Part shown: in pieces, positions 43,551 to 53,516 of the stretch
Layout of the letters: each line of letters opens with the position of its first letter
Position numbering within the stretch: the stretch's first letter is position 1
Origin: Elizabethkingia miricola
GTDB taxonomy: Bacteria; Bacteroidota; Bacteroidia; Flavobacteriales; Weeksellaceae
Assembly: GCF_001675285.1 (NCBI RefSeq)
Contig: NZ_LSGQ01000007.1
Location: 186,001 to 250,000 of the forward strand
Reading direction: 5' to 3'
Length of the DNA stretch: 64,000 bases
Notes under the pieces: model-generated
Seen by the model: only the letters and a program-made list of their open reading frames with translations
Told to the model about the DNA's origin: nothing
Database searches by the model: none
Made by a program: the position numbers and the translations under genes

Positions 43551-46082
43551 TTATTTTTCACTTTTGGTAGCTTGTTGTTTTTTGCGGTTCATAAAAATAA
43601 AACCCAATGCAGCTAATAAAACAAATACACCTACAGAAGCCAGTGAAATAGCTTTTCCTTTTTGGATTACTTCCGGTTCAAAAGCCATTCTAATCTCATG
43701 TTTTCCAGCAGGAACATGAACGGCCCGTAAAAGATAATCTGCTTTTATATAGTCTGTTTCCTTTCCGTCGATATAGAATTTCCATCCATGTGGATAATAG
43801 ATCTCAGACATTACTGCTAACTGAGGCGTTGCAGATGAGGTTTGATATACGATTTCATTAGGCTGATATGTTTTAACTGCAATCTTTGCAGCAGGATCTG
43901 CCTGAAGAGCTTTTCCGTTAAAATATTTCTCATCTTCTTTCCCGATAACAGCTACCTTTTTATTATCAACTTTGGAAATAAGATCAATTTCTTCATTTGG
44001 AGTACCCGCTATTTTTACCTCACTTACAAACCATGCAGGCCCGTTGGCAAATGGATTTTCCTTTGGCTGAATACCCGTGCTATCTGCCACCAGTACATAT
44101 TTGGTGTTAAGCATATTCAGTACATTCGGATCTCCTCCGCCACTAAAATATTTGCTGATAAGATCATCATAACGTCGAAGCTTTGCAGCACTATAACCAC
44201 CTACGGAGTTTACAAAGTAAGAGGTATTGGTCTCATTGAAAGGTCCTAACAAAGTATTGAAAACCCTGTAATGACTTTTATCCGCTTTAGCTATATTTTC
44301 CAGTGCATGATTAACAGGAGCCTGTTGTAAAAGTCCTTCGATATAGGAATTACCATTTGATTTTGCCAGAAAACTTTCAGAAGCTTCTGTAATAAACGGA
44401 TTTCTTGCAAACATTTTATCTGCAAAATTGTCATTGTTCAGATAGCGCTTGTTTACTGTCCACAGGTCAAATAAACTAACCAAGCCGATAATAATTAAAG
44501 CGATATTCTGATTCAGTTTTTGTTTCATTACCATGAACATAGCCCCGGCTGTAATCAATACATATAATATTGCTTTTATAGCATCAGTACGGAACATGGA
44601 ATATCTTTCACCAACTAAATAATCAAGAAGATAAGACGGTAAATATTGTCCCTCTAAATCTGTATGGAAACCCAGAATGGTTTTACCAAAAAGAATTAAA
44701 ATTAAGGTAATCCCGACAACACCTCCAGTCGTGTAGGTAAGAACTTTCTGTTTATATTCGGCTGTTAATTTTTCATCTGTAAAGAAACGGTACAGTCCGA
44801 TAATAGCGATAAAAGGGAAGAGTAATTCCACAACAACCAGAATTGAAGATGGAGCTCTGAATTTATTATATACCGGTACATAGTCTATAAAGAAATCAGT
44901 TAACGGCATAAAATTGCTTCCCCATGCCAGCATAATGGTAAGCGCAGAAGCACCAAGAATCCACCATCTGTATTTTGGCCATGCAAAGAAAAATCCTAAT
45001 ATTGCAAGAAATACAACAACAGCACCCTGATATGCAGGTCCTGACGTTCCAGGCTGATCTCCCCAATAAGTAAGACTTCCGGTAAGACCTTTCATCATAT
45101 TATTTACTTCCTGTTGAGAAGTTGCATTTTCCTGTACCAGCTGCTGAAGCTTTTCGGTCATTTTATCGCTGCCTTCTTCCTGACTTGCTCCACCCATTAA
45201 TCTCGGAATAAACAAGTTTAAGGTTTCCAGTTTTCCATAGCTCCACATGGTAATGTTTTCTTTATCCATTCCATGTGTATCTTTCTTTCCTACGGAAGAG
45301 GACAAGATTTGCTTTCCACGAACTGTTTCTTTAACATATTCCGCATTTGAAAGCATTCTCTGACTGTTCATGCCTAATCCTAAGACCATAGCAACACCGA
45401 CAATAGCTGTGGAAATAAAGAAATGTTTATAATCTTTGGTTTTCAGTATAGCACGCAGCAATTCCGAAAGGAAAAAGAAGCCCAGACCTATAAACAGATA
45501 ATACGTCATCTGCGGGTGATTGGCCATAATCTGTAAGGCCATAAACACCGTTGTGGAGACAAATCCCCAGAAATAATTTCTTCGGATGTATACCAAAATT
45601 ATTGAGGCTACCAGAGGAGCGAGATAAGCAATGGTATGAACTTTACCATTGTGCCCTGCTGCTATGATAATAAAGAAATAAGTGGACATCCCGAAGAATG
45701 TAGCGCCCAAAAGTGCATATTTCCAATTTCGGAGTGCAACCATTCCCAAAAAGAAAAATCCTGAAAATAATAAGAACAGATAATTGGCAGGTTTGGGTAA
45801 AAACATCAGCACATCATCTAATTTTTTGATGATATCACCCCGAAACTGAGCCCCGGTCTGGTAGGTAGGCATACCTCCAAACATTGCATCACTCCAGTAT
45901 GTTTCACTGCCACCTTTGGCACGATATTCAAGCATTTCCTGTGCACCACCGCGATATTGAACAATATCGTGCTGAATAAGCTCTTTACCTGTTAAAACAG
46001 GATTGGCATAGAAAATGGCCAAAAGCACGAATAACACAAGGCTGACGCCAATAAAAATACTATTTCTGTTGCTTATTTTCAT
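43551..46082 (-). CDS. YfhO-family membrane protein
   Basis: 843 residues with about a dozen membrane helices, the large extracytoplasmic insertion and a final helix before the MNRKKQQATKSEK tail. Short motifs include HDIVQYRGGAQEM near the N-terminus and FRAPSSILVVVELLFPF. YfhO proteins are GT-C-fold candidates for lipid or polymer glycosylation. The substrate is unknown. Confidence 0.9.
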   Translation of the reverse strand: MKISNRNSIFIGVSLVLFVLLAIFYANPVLTGKELIQHDIVQYRGGAQEMLEYRAKGGSETYWSDAMFGGMPTYQTGAQFRGDIIKKLDDVLMFLPKPANYLFLLFSGFFFLGMVALRNWKYALLGATFFGMSTYFFIIIAAGHNGKVHTIAYLAPLVASIILVYIRRNYFWGFVSTTVFMALQIMANHPQMTYYLFIGLGFFFLSELLRAILKTKDYKHFFISTAIVGVAMVLGLGMNSQRMLSNAEYVKETVRGKQILSSSVGKKDTHGMDKENITMWSYGKLETLNLFIPRLMGGASQEEGSDKMTEKLQQLVQENATSQQEVNNMMKGLTGSLTYWGDQPGTSGPAYQGAVVVFLAILGFFFAWPKYRWWILGASALTIMLAWGSNFMPLTDFFIDYVPVYNKFRAPSSILVVVELLFPFIAIIGLYRFFTDEKLTAEYKQKVLTYTTGGVVGITLILILFGKTILGFHTDLEGQYLPSYLLDYLVGERYSMFRTDAIKAILYVLITAGAMFMVMKQKLNQNIALIIIGLVSLFDLWTVNKRYLNNDNFADKMFARNPFITEASESFLAKSNGNSYIEGLLQQAPVNHALENIAKADKSHYRVFNTLLGPFNETNTSYFVNSVGGYSAAKLRRYDDLISKYFSGGGDPNVLNMLNTKYVLVADSTGIQPKENPFANGPAWFVSEVKIAGTPNEEIDLISKVDNKKVAVIGKEDEKYFNGKALQADPAAKIAVKTYQPNEIVYQTSSATPQLAVMSEIYYPHGWKFYIDGKETDYIKADYLLRAVHVPAGKHEIRMAFEPEVIQKGKAISLASVGVFVLLAALGFIFMNRKKQQATKSEK

Positions 46083-46150
46083 TCGTATATTTTTGTTTAT
46101 GGCTTTACCACTGATTCTTTTGGGAACATAAATAATTTATTGAATATAGA

Positions 46151-46381
46151 TTATTTATTTTTTTCCTCTTTAATTTCTTCGTATTCTACAGTTTCTGCAT
46201 CCCAGTTAAGATTTTGTTTGTTCTTTTGCTGAGACTGGTTTTCTTGTTTTTTTTGTTTTTCGGACGCTTGTTGTCCGGTCATCCCCTGATAAAATGGCTG
46301 AAAAAATATTCTTTTCAGGATATTCCATACAAAGAAGATGATGATTACAATTAGAATGAATTCAAACAAATATTTGAACAT
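46151..46381 (-). CDS. DUF4834-like small membrane protein
   Basis: 76 residues. One N-terminal membrane helix (LFEFILIVIIIFFVWNIL) is followed by a charged, Gln/Lys-rich tail ending AETVEYEEIKEEKNK. Typical of the DUF4834 family in Flavobacteriia. It sits between the DUF6263-like lipoprotein and yfhO-like genes on the same strand. Confidence 0.82.
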   Translation of the reverse strand: MFKYLFEFILIVIIIFFVWNILKRIFFQPFYQGMTGQQASEKQKKQENQSQQKNKQNLNWDAETVEYEEIKEEKNK

Positions 46382-46391
46382 TGCTTTTTGC

Positions 46392-47423
46392 TTAAGGGTT
46401 TATTTTAGTTGTTGAAACATTTTTCTGCGTTGCAGATTGCGTTTGTTTTCCGTCGCTTAAAGTTTGCGATTGGGTAGAGGTCATTGTAAGAGCAGATGAT
46501 TTCATCCATCCTGTCTGTGTATCAAGCTTCAAAGATCCGTTTTGTATTCCCTGAAGACTGATTGTTTGGGTAACCCCGTTTTGCGATTGTTTGTCAGTTT
46601 TCTTAGGAATTCCACCGGCTACTGTAATTTCAGCAATACCATTTTCTACTTTTGCTAAAGTAAAAGTTGTAGAGCTTTTTAGTTTTCCGTCCGGGCTTAG
46701 ATTATTGCTTTCAGTAAAACTCTGGCCAATTTTTAATCCTTTTTCAGGAAAAAGATTGATATTGGTTTTAAATTGTGCCTTCAAAGCTTCCTGATTAAAT
46801 CCTTGTTTAAATCCTTCATTCAGTGCTTTACGCTGATTAGCATCTTTTACAGCACTATTTACTGCTGTATTCACTTTAGCATAAATAGGATCGAAGCCTT
46901 CGAAAGAAATAATTTTTCCGGTTTCACTCATTTTCATTTTCAGAGTGTTCCCCATCAATGCTTTATTTACTTTCCAAAAGATTTTCAGATTTTCATTTTT
47001 AGGCTCAGCTCCGTTTGTGTCAACACTAAGCGTTTGTCCCTGAACTGATCCTGTTTGCTTTTTAGAGATGAAATGTACGTCCACATCATAAACTCCTTTG
47101 TCGAAGTTTGTCACGGTGAAAGTCATATCATCCGTTGTCTCATTGGTATTAGATTGAGTTTTGTCACCCATTGTCATGCTCTGAACATCTTTCTGTGACA
47201 AAACAAAAGGATAAGCTTTTCCTTTCTCTAATTTATATTTAAGGGTATAAACGCCAGCAGAATCAGAAATAGCAGGCTTTACTTCTGCTTTCGCTTCTGG
47301 TGAAGTTTCTGTCGTTGTTGTTTCTGTTTTATTACCCTCGGTTTTTGTTTCAGTCGTTTTTCCTTCCTTTTTACATGCAATCAGTGATAAACTTATTGCT
47401 GCAAAAGCTAATACTTTCTTCAT
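46392..47423 (-). CDS. DUF6263-like lipoprotein
   Basis: 343 residues with lipobox LIAC (Cys17), followed by a Thr/Glu/Lys-rich linker (residues 18-50) and a beta-rich domain. The repeated structure and the LEKGKAYPFVLSQKD start suggest the DUF6263 family. The function is unknown; it is in the minus-strand operon with rlmB. Confidence 0.75.
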   Translation of the reverse strand: MKKVLAFAAISLSLIACKKEGKTTETKTEGNKTETTTTETSPEAKAEVKPAISDSAGVYTLKYKLEKGKAYPFVLSQKDVQSMTMGDKTQSNTNETTDDMTFTVTNFDKGVYDVDVHFISKKQTGSVQGQTLSVDTNGAEPKNENLKIFWKVNKALMGNTLKMKMSETGKIISFEGFDPIYAKVNTAVNSAVKDANQRKALNEGFKQGFNQEALKAQFKTNINLFPEKGLKIGQSFTESNNLSPDGKLKSSTTFTLAKVENGIAEITVAGGIPKKTDKQSQNGVTQTISLQGIQNGSLKLDTQTGWMKSSALTMTSTQSQTLSDGKQTQSATQKNVSTTKINP

Positions 47424-47436
47424 TTCTTTGTAGTTT

Positions 47437-48195
47437 TTAGTGATTGATAATTCTCTGTCTTACGGCTTCATATAGAATAGCACCACATGCGACAGATACA
47501 TTAAGTGATTGTGTTTTTCCTTCAATAGGTAGTTTTATTTTTTCATCAGCATGATGAAGGACCTCTTTGGAGATTCCTGTTTCTTCATTCCCCATAACAA
47601 TGCATACAGGTTCTGTAAAGTTTTCTTCGTAAATAAGCTTCTGAGCTTTCTCTGTAGCTGCAAAAACTTTTATACCCGACTGTTGAAGAAAATCTACGGC
47701 ATGAGCAAGGTTCTTCTCTTTGCAAATTTTCACATTATAAAGAGCTCCTGCTGAAGTTTTAATAGCATCCGAATTAATAGGAGCAGCTCCCTTTTCCGGA
47801 ATAATGATAGCATCTACACCTACACATTCTGCAGTACGGCTTATTGCACCAAAGTTTCTTACATCGGTTAAACGATCCAATATCAGAATGAAAGGAGTCT
47901 TGCCTTCTTCAAAAAGCTGTGGCAAAACATCTTCTATTTTATAAAAAGGGATATCTGATATAAATGCAACAACACCCTGGTGATTCTTCCGCGTAAAACG
48001 GTTTAACTTTTCCACAGGAACATAATTGGCACGGAGATTATGCTCAGCCAAAAGTTTTTTTAGTTCAGCAACGATAGGTCCCTGTAATCCGTTTTGTACA
48101 AATACTTTATCTACAGTTTTACCTGCTTCTATTGCTTCTATTACAGGTCTTAACCCAAATATGAAATCGTCTTTTTTATCTTTATTTTCTTGCAT
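47437..48195 (-). CDS. rlmB: 23S rRNA G2251 2-prime-O-methyltransferase
   Basis: 252 residues. An N-terminal substrate domain (FIFGLRPVIEAIEAG) is followed by a SpoU domain with LDRLTDVRNFGAISRTAECVG, VCIVMGNEETGISKEVL and IEGKTQSLNVSVACGAILYEAVRQR. Size and domain order match RlmB. A TAATTTTG element lies about 50 bases upstream on the minus strand (48245-48252). Confidence 0.93.
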   Translation of the reverse strand: MQENKDKKDDFIFGLRPVIEAIEAGKTVDKVFVQNGLQGPIVAELKKLLAEHNLRANYVPVEKLNRFTRKNHQGVVAFISDIPFYKIEDVLPQLFEEGKTPFILILDRLTDVRNFGAISRTAECVGVDAIIIPEKGAAPINSDAIKTSAGALYNVKICKEKNLAHAVDFLQQSGIKVFAATEKAQKLIYEENFTEPVCIVMGNEETGISKEVLHHADEKIKLPIEGKTQSLNVSVACGAILYEAVRQRIINH

Positions 48196-48276
48196 TCAAT
48201 ATTCTTTTAAATATTATTCTCCTGCAAAGAGGAGACCTATTTTTCAAAATTAACCGTTTTTTATGGTACTTTTATA

Positions 48277-48747
48277 TTAATACATTTCTCCTATAATAGC
48301 TCTTTTCTGTGCCATTATATATCCAAGGTGCTGACCTTCATGTATATTATTGAAGAGTACTGCATCTTCAATATTTTTAAGATCCATTCCCAGACTCGTG
48401 GAGTAATGCGTGTAATCCAGAAAGAAATTTTCGTCATAGTCATTTGCCATAATTCTGGAAGTTTCAGAAAGCAGAAAATTAAGATCTTCTATTTCTTCCT
48501 GCGATACATCCAGATTTGGTAATGTCCCCTTTTTATAAGTTTCAATCCAATATTTGTCTATTCTGAAAGGATTTCCGCTCAGGTAGTATATTAATAGTTG
48601 CTGTGTTGCCACACAATGTGCAATATTCCAATAGATATTGTTATTAAAGCCATCGGGAATCATCATTAAATCCTGGTGACTGGTTTTCTGAAGGACATCG
48701 GCAAGGTTTCTTCTAATAACACGATGTGCTTTGAAAAGGTTATTCAC
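48277..48747 (-). CDS. DinB-like four-helix-bundle protein
   Basis: 156 residues with the DinB/YfiT-type histidine pattern: NIYWNIAHCVATQQLL (His in helix 2) and a C-terminal NNIHEGQHLGYIMAQKRAI. These proteins bind metal and may be thiol S-transferases. The substrate is unknown. A TACTTTTG element on the minus strand at 48771-48778 precedes it. Confidence 0.85.
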   Translation of the reverse strand: MNNLFKAHRVIRRNLADVLQKTSHQDLMMIPDGFNNNIYWNIAHCVATQQLLIYYLSGNPFRIDKYWIETYKKGTLPNLDVSQEEIEDLNFLLSETSRIMANDYDENFFLDYTHYSTSLGMDLKNIEDAVLFNNIHEGQHLGYIMAQKRAIIGEMY

Positions 48748-48909
48748 TATTTATTCAGATTAATTTGCTCCAAAAGTAATCTAAATCGTGCAAATTGCCT
48801 AATTTTAAACGCTTAACTTTAACAAACTTTAACGATAAATAACGTTTAATTATGGTGGTTTTTGCAATGTTTTTGCAGAAATTTACCCACTAAAATTGAA
48901 TTTAAGTCT

Positions 48910-49914
48910 ATGTCAGAATATAATCAAGCAGAGGATATTAAAATTTTAATGGAAAAGGTGAAGGAGAAGAATTATTTTTTCTCACTTTTGAAGTCAGAAG
49001 TCAACAAAGTTATTATAGGTCAGGAATATATGATCGACAGACTTCTAATAGGACTTTTAGGAAACGGACACGTTCTGTTGGAGGGAGTTCCGGGACTGGC
49101 GAAGACGTTGGCGATAAAAACATTAGCCGATGCTGTACAGGGGCAGTACTCCAGAATTCAGTTTACACCGGACTTATTGCCTGCTGATGTAGTTGGGACT
49201 ATGATCTACAATGTAAAAGACAACGACTTTTCAATTAAAAAAGGACCTGTATTTGCAAATTTTGTACTGGCTGATGAGATTAACCGTGCACCTGCAAAAG
49301 TACAGTCAGCATTATTGGAAGTAATGCAGGAAAAGCAAGTAACGATAGGAGATACAACAATGAAGTTACCAAAACCATTTTTGGTATTGGCTACCCAAAA
49401 CCCGATTGATCAGGAAGGTACCTATCTGTTGCCGGAAGCGCAATCCGACCGTTTTATGATGAAGTGTAGTATAGATTATCCTACATTTGAAGATGAGCGT
49501 AAAGTAATGCGTATGGTTTCTACATCAGATATCCCACAAATTAATCCTATTATATCGCTGGAACAGATTGTTGAAGCTAAAGAACTTATCAACAAAATCT
49601 ATTTGGACGAGAAGATAGAAAAATACATTCTGGATATGGTTTTTGCAACCCGTTATCCGGAACAATATGGATTATCAGATCTTAAAAACTACATTACTTT
49701 CGGAGCATCACCAAGGGCATCTATCAACCTTGCAATTGCTTCCAGAGCATTAGCATTTATCAGAGGGCGTGCATTCGTTATTCCGGAAGATGTGAAAGAA
49801 ATATCGAAAGATGTACTACGCCACAGAATTGGATTAAGTTTTGAGGCTGAAGCTGAAGAAATGACGGCTGAGAAAATTATTGATGCTGTTTTGTCTAAAG
49901 TACAGGCTCCGTAA
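48910..49914 (+). CDS. moxR: MoxR-family AAA+ ATPase
   Basis: 334 residues from the ATG at 48910, where MSEYNQAEDI matches the family N-terminus; the longer frame upstream is unlikely to be coding. Walker A GVPGLAKT, Walker B VLADEINRAP, sensor LATQNPIDQEG. MoxR ATPases act as chaperones with von Willebrand-factor A (VWA) proteins, which are encoded downstream. First gene of the bat operon. Confidence 0.95.
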   Translation: MSEYNQAEDIKILMEKVKEKNYFFSLLKSEVNKVIIGQEYMIDRLLIGLLGNGHVLLEGVPGLAKTLAIKTLADAVQGQYSRIQFTPDLLPADVVGTMIYNVKDNDFSIKKGPVFANFVLADEINRAPAKVQSALLEVMQEKQVTIGDTTMKLPKPFLVLATQNPIDQEGTYLLPEAQSDRFMMKCSIDYPTFEDERKVMRMVSTSDIPQINPIISLEQIVEAKELINKIYLDEKIEKYILDMVFATRYPEQYGLSDLKNYITFGASPRASINLAIASRALAFIRGRAFVIPEDVKEISKDVLRHRIGLSFEAEAEEMTAEKIIDAVLSKVQAP

Positions 49915-49926
49915 TTATTTTGTAAA

Positions 49927-50733
49927 ATGAGTATTAAAATATGTATTGCTGGAGCAACAGGCTGGGCAGGTTCGGCGCTTAGTAAAGGAGTATTAAAAGA
50001 TCAGGATATCACTTTGATCTCGGGGATATCAAGAAGTAATGCAGGAGGTAATCTTGCAGACATCCTTGATATTACAACTCCTAAAATTCCGGTTTTTAAA
50101 GATATTGAAGAAGCTTTGGAAGGACCTTCTTTTGATCTTCTTTTTGAGTTTACAAAACCAGTAATTGCCAAACATAACATTATACAGGCTATAAAAGCCG
50201 GAAAAGATGTTATTGTAGGAACATCCGGATTGTCAGATAATGACTATGCAGAAATTGAAGTGTTGGCGAATCAATACGGAGTTTCGGTTTTAGCGGTTGG
50301 AAATTTTGCAATTACAGCTGTATTGCTGCAGAAATTTTCAGTAATGGCAGCAAAGTATATTCCTAATTTCGAAATTATAGATTATGCCAGCCACTCAAAG
50401 CCGGATGCTCCAAGCGGAACGACTTTGGAATTGGCAAAGAAAATATCGGAAGTACAAACCTCTACTGATATTGTAAAAGATGAAGATGTAATTGGTTATG
50501 CCAAGACAAGGGGTGAGAAAATAAACGGAGTCAGAGTTCATTCAGTAAGACTTCCTAATTATATGATTTCTGTAGAATCTATATTTGGATTAAATGATGA
50601 ACGCTTAACGATTCGCCATGATTCCGGTATGGGAGCTGAACCTTATGTACAGGGGGCAATTCTGGCGATTAAAAAGATAAACACTTTTAAAGGCTTCAGA
50701 AGAGGTCTGGACAGTGTTTTGGATGAAGCATAA
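49927..50733 (+). CDS. dapB: Atypical 4-hydroxy-tetrahydrodipicolinate reductase (DapB-like)
   Basis: 268 residues. The N-terminal GATGWAG replaces the usual GxxGxMG cofactor loop. The catalytic region reads SHSKPDAPSGT (residues 155-165): Lys158 and DAPSGT are kept, but the His-His pair normally preceding them is replaced by Ala-Ser with one His at 156. DapB reduces dihydrodipicolinate in lysine and diaminopimelate synthesis. The gene sits 12 bases after moxR and 3 bases before the DUF58 gene, an unexpected place. From memory the sequence is closer to a second DapB class of alphaproteobacteria; unverified. Confidence 0.85.
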   Translation: MSIKICIAGATGWAGSALSKGVLKDQDITLISGISRSNAGGNLADILDITTPKIPVFKDIEEALEGPSFDLLFEFTKPVIAKHNIIQAIKAGKDVIVGTSGLSDNDYAEIEVLANQYGVSVLAVGNFAITAVLLQKFSVMAAKYIPNFEIIDYASHSKPDAPSGTTLELAKKISEVQTSTDIVKDEDVIGYAKTRGEKINGVRVHSVRLPNYMISVESIFGLNDERLTIRHDSGMGAEPYVQGAILAIKKINTFKGFRRGLDSVLDEA

Positions 50734-50735
50734 TA

Positions 50736-51599
50736 ATGGATATAAAAGATATTGTAAAAAAAGTAAAGCAGATAGAAATCCGGACTAAGAGAAGTACGGA
50801 TGCTATGCTCATGGGGCAATATCACAGCGCTTTCAAAGGACAGGGGATGACTTTTTCTGAAGTCAGACAATACCAGTTCGGAGATGATATCCGAAGAATT
50901 GACTGGAACAAAACAGCGCGTTTCCGGGAGCCTTATGTAAAAGTAATGGAGGAGGAACGAGAGTTGACTGTAATGCTGATGGTTGATATCTCAGCTTCTA
51001 TGAATTATGGTACTCATGCCTCGCTGAAAAGAGAATATGTGGCCGAAATTTGTGCGACACTTGGATTTTCTGCGGTAACTAATAATGATAAAGTAGGACT
51101 TATTCTGTTCGCAGATAAAGTATATAAAGTTATTCCCCCAAAGAAGGGAAGACCACATGTGTTGGCTATTATCAGCAGTATTCTGAATGCCGATTATATT
51201 CCGTCAGCAACCAATCTGGACGGTGCACTGGGCTATCTGATGAAAGCTTTTAAAAAGAAGAGCTATGTTTTTCTTCTTTCAGATTTCAACGATAAGTTTG
51301 ATGTAAAGAGCCTTCGGGTCGTAGGAAATAAACATCAGCTTCTGGGTTTCGGGGTGTACGATGAAAAGGATCTACAGATTCCGGATATCGGATATGCTTT
51401 ACTAAATGATGCTGAGACCGGAGAAAAAAAATGGGTGAATACATCCAGCGCAAGATGGCGGTATCAGTTTGCAGAGCAGCAAAAACAAAAAATTAAAAAT
51501 ACAGAAGAAGCGTTTGATAAAAGTGCTTCAGTATTCTTGAAACTCAATACAGGGCAGGATTATACCAAGCCATTGTATAATTATTTTCAGACACGATAA
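50736..51599 (+). CDS. DUF58-domain protein of the Bat system
   Basis: 287 residues. The N-terminal half has the DUF58 signature GQGMTFSEVRQYQFGDDIRRIDWNKTAR, followed by a VWA-like part with MIDAS-type DISAS (LMVDISASMNYG). Typical partner of MoxR in the aerotolerance (Bat) cluster. Probably cytoplasmic or membrane-associated. Confidence 0.93.
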   Translation: MDIKDIVKKVKQIEIRTKRSTDAMLMGQYHSAFKGQGMTFSEVRQYQFGDDIRRIDWNKTARFREPYVKVMEEERELTVMLMVDISASMNYGTHASLKREYVAEICATLGFSAVTNNDKVGLILFADKVYKVIPPKKGRPHVLAIISSILNADYIPSATNLDGALGYLMKAFKKKSYVFLLSDFNDKFDVKSLRVVGNKHQLLGFGVYDEKDLQIPDIGYALLNDAETGEKKWVNTSSARWRYQFAEQQKQKIKNTEEAFDKSASVFLKLNTGQDYTKPLYNYFQTR

Positions 51600-51601
51600 A
51601 A

Positions 51602-52504
51602 TTGATGATGAAAAGAATTTTTTTATTCTGTTTTATAGCAATTAGCCTTTTAGGTTTCGGACAGACACTCTCCTCGCAATTGTCCGACAATACCCTGGTT
51701 TTGGGAGAGCAGGGAGAATTTAAGATTAATATCAGTAATGTTACAGGACTAGATGTTCAGGCGGCTCCGAAAAATGAGATATTGCCTTTTCATTTCGAAA
51801 TCCTTAGTGATAGCATTCAGCGTACCCCTAATCTATATACCAGAACCATAAAATTTCAGGTTTTTGAAGAAGGAAAATTTAAGATTCCACCAATTGAAAT
51901 TAAAGCCGGAGATAAAGTACTGACGACAATACCCTATGAGGTAGAAGTTATAAACACTGCTAAAAAAGGGGAACAGATTAACGATATTATGAACAATAAA
52001 GACGTTGAACTGGGCTGGCAGGATTACTGGAGTCTGTATAAATTCTATATATGGATTGCATTAGTAGTTATCGCTATTATTGTTCTGATCTGGATGCTTG
52101 TTAAATGGGGAAGAGCCAAGAAAACTTCACCAACTGTAAAGACTAACTTCACACTTCAGGAACTGGAAAAGCTAAGGGGTAAAAAATATATTGAAAACAA
52201 TGACTTCCGTAGCTTCTATATAGAGCTTATTGATATTACAAGAAATTTCCTGTCCGGCCAATATGGTTTCCCGGCAAAGGAATTGTTGACTGATGATCTT
52301 TTGGATTACATGAAGGGACAGAACAAAATATCAGAAGCCAATGAAAAAATTCTTGCTGAAGTCTTTGAACGTGGAGATTTAGCTAAATTTGCAAAGGTTA
52401 TTCCTTCGCATACAGAAATGGAAGCCGATTTCAATAATATTAAAGAATTTGTGAAGAGGTCTTATAAAGACATAGAATTTGAAAATCTGAGAAAACATGT
52501 CTGA
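51602..52504 (+). CDS. BatD-like membrane protein of the bat operon
   Basis: 300 residues. Signal peptide (ending FGQT), a beta-sandwich domain (NTLVLGEQGEFKINISNVTG), a membrane helix (about 149-167, IWIALVVIAIIVLIWMLVKW) and a cytoplasmic tail beginning RAKKTSP. It is shorter than BatD at 55277 and lacks its repeats. It resembles the small protein usually found between DUF58 and BatA in this operon. Confidence 0.8.
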   Translation: MMMKRIFLFCFIAISLLGFGQTLSSQLSDNTLVLGEQGEFKINISNVTGLDVQAAPKNEILPFHFEILSDSIQRTPNLYTRTIKFQVFEEGKFKIPPIEIKAGDKVLTTIPYEVEVINTAKKGEQINDIMNNKDVELGWQDYWSLYKFYIWIALVVIAIIVLIWMLVKWGRAKKTSPTVKTNFTLQELEKLRGKKYIENNDFRSFYIELIDITRNFLSGQYGFPAKELLTDDLLDYMKGQNKISEANEKILAEVFERGDLAKFAKVIPSHTEMEADFNNIKEFVKRSYKDIEFENLRKHV

Positions 52505-53516
52505 TCTTTTTGCTCCTTTGGGTTTAAACTTCGAGTTTGAAAGCCCGTGGCTTTTACTTTTATTTCTCTTATTTATTCCGCTGCTGATAAGGGATCTTAT
52601 CAGGGGAAAAAATGAAGGAATTAAAGTTCCGACTACCGAAGGAATGTCCCGTCCCTCCGGGATTGGTTTCTTATTTTTTATACTGAAGTGCACCAAATAT
52701 ATCATTCTTTCATGTATTATACTGGCATTGGCCCGTCCAAGGACTTTTACTGTAGCACAAGATCAGAATGATGGAAAAGGTATCGATATTATGCTTTCGG
52801 TAGACGTCTCTTTTAGTATGTTATCTAAAGATCTGGAGCCGGACAGACTGCGTGCCTTATCCAAAATAGCACAGAAATTTGTAGGTGACAGGCCTGGGGA
52901 CCGAATAGGATTAGTGGCTTATGCCGGAGAAGGATTTTTGAAGGTGCCGCTTACGACGGACCATGAAGCCGTTAAGCAGGAAATTGCAAGTCTGAACCCA
53001 AATGAATTATCGGCAGGTACTGCAATAGGAGAAGGATTGGCGGTTGCGGTTAATCACCTTAAAGACAGTAAAGCCAAAAGTAAGATTATTATTCTGATGA
53101 CAGATGGGGTACAGACTATCAAAAATAGCCTGGAGCCTGCTATTGCTGCAGAATTGGCGGCGAATAATCATATAAAGGTTTACACAATCGGAATCGGAAC
53201 AAATGGTTATGCGCTAACGCCTACGGGGATTGATCCTTTTTTCGGTGATCTTATTTATACAGAGCAGAAAGTAGAAATTGATGAGCTGGCATTGCAAAAT
53301 ATAGCATCAGTTACTGGTGGTAAATATTTCCGGGCAACTTCTAATGAAAGTCTTCAGCAGATTTATGAAGAGATTAATCAGCTGGAGAAATCGGATATCA
53401 AAGTGGCCAAGATGTATGATTATAAAGAGTATTTCAGGTATTTTCTTTGGATAGCGCTTATCGTATTACTTTTAGATGCTTTATGGAGATGGATAATGTA
53501 TAAAATTTTGACGTAA
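52497..53516 (+). CDS. batA: BatA, VWA-domain membrane protein
   Basis: 339 residues. N-terminal membrane segments, then a VWA domain with MIDAS DVSFS (VDVSFSMLSKDLEPDRL) and a C-terminal helix (YFLWIALIVLLLDALWRWIM). The start overlaps the preceding stop by 8 bases. Part of the Bat complex linked to oxygen tolerance in Bacteroides. Confidence 0.94.
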   Translation: MSDLFAPLGLNFEFESPWLLLLFLLFIPLLIRDLIRGKNEGIKVPTTEGMSRPSGIGFLFFILKCTKYIILSCIILALARPRTFTVAQDQNDGKGIDIMLSVDVSFSMLSKDLEPDRLRALSKIAQKFVGDRPGDRIGLVAYAGEGFLKVPLTTDHEAVKQEIASLNPNELSAGTAIGEGLAVAVNHLKDSKAKSKIIILMTDGVQTIKNSLEPAIAAELAANNHIKVYTIGIGTNGYALTPTGIDPFFGDLIYTEQKVEIDELALQNIASVTGGKYFRATSNESLQQIYEEINQLEKSDIKVAKMYDYKEYFRYFLWIALIVLLLDALWRWIMYKILT

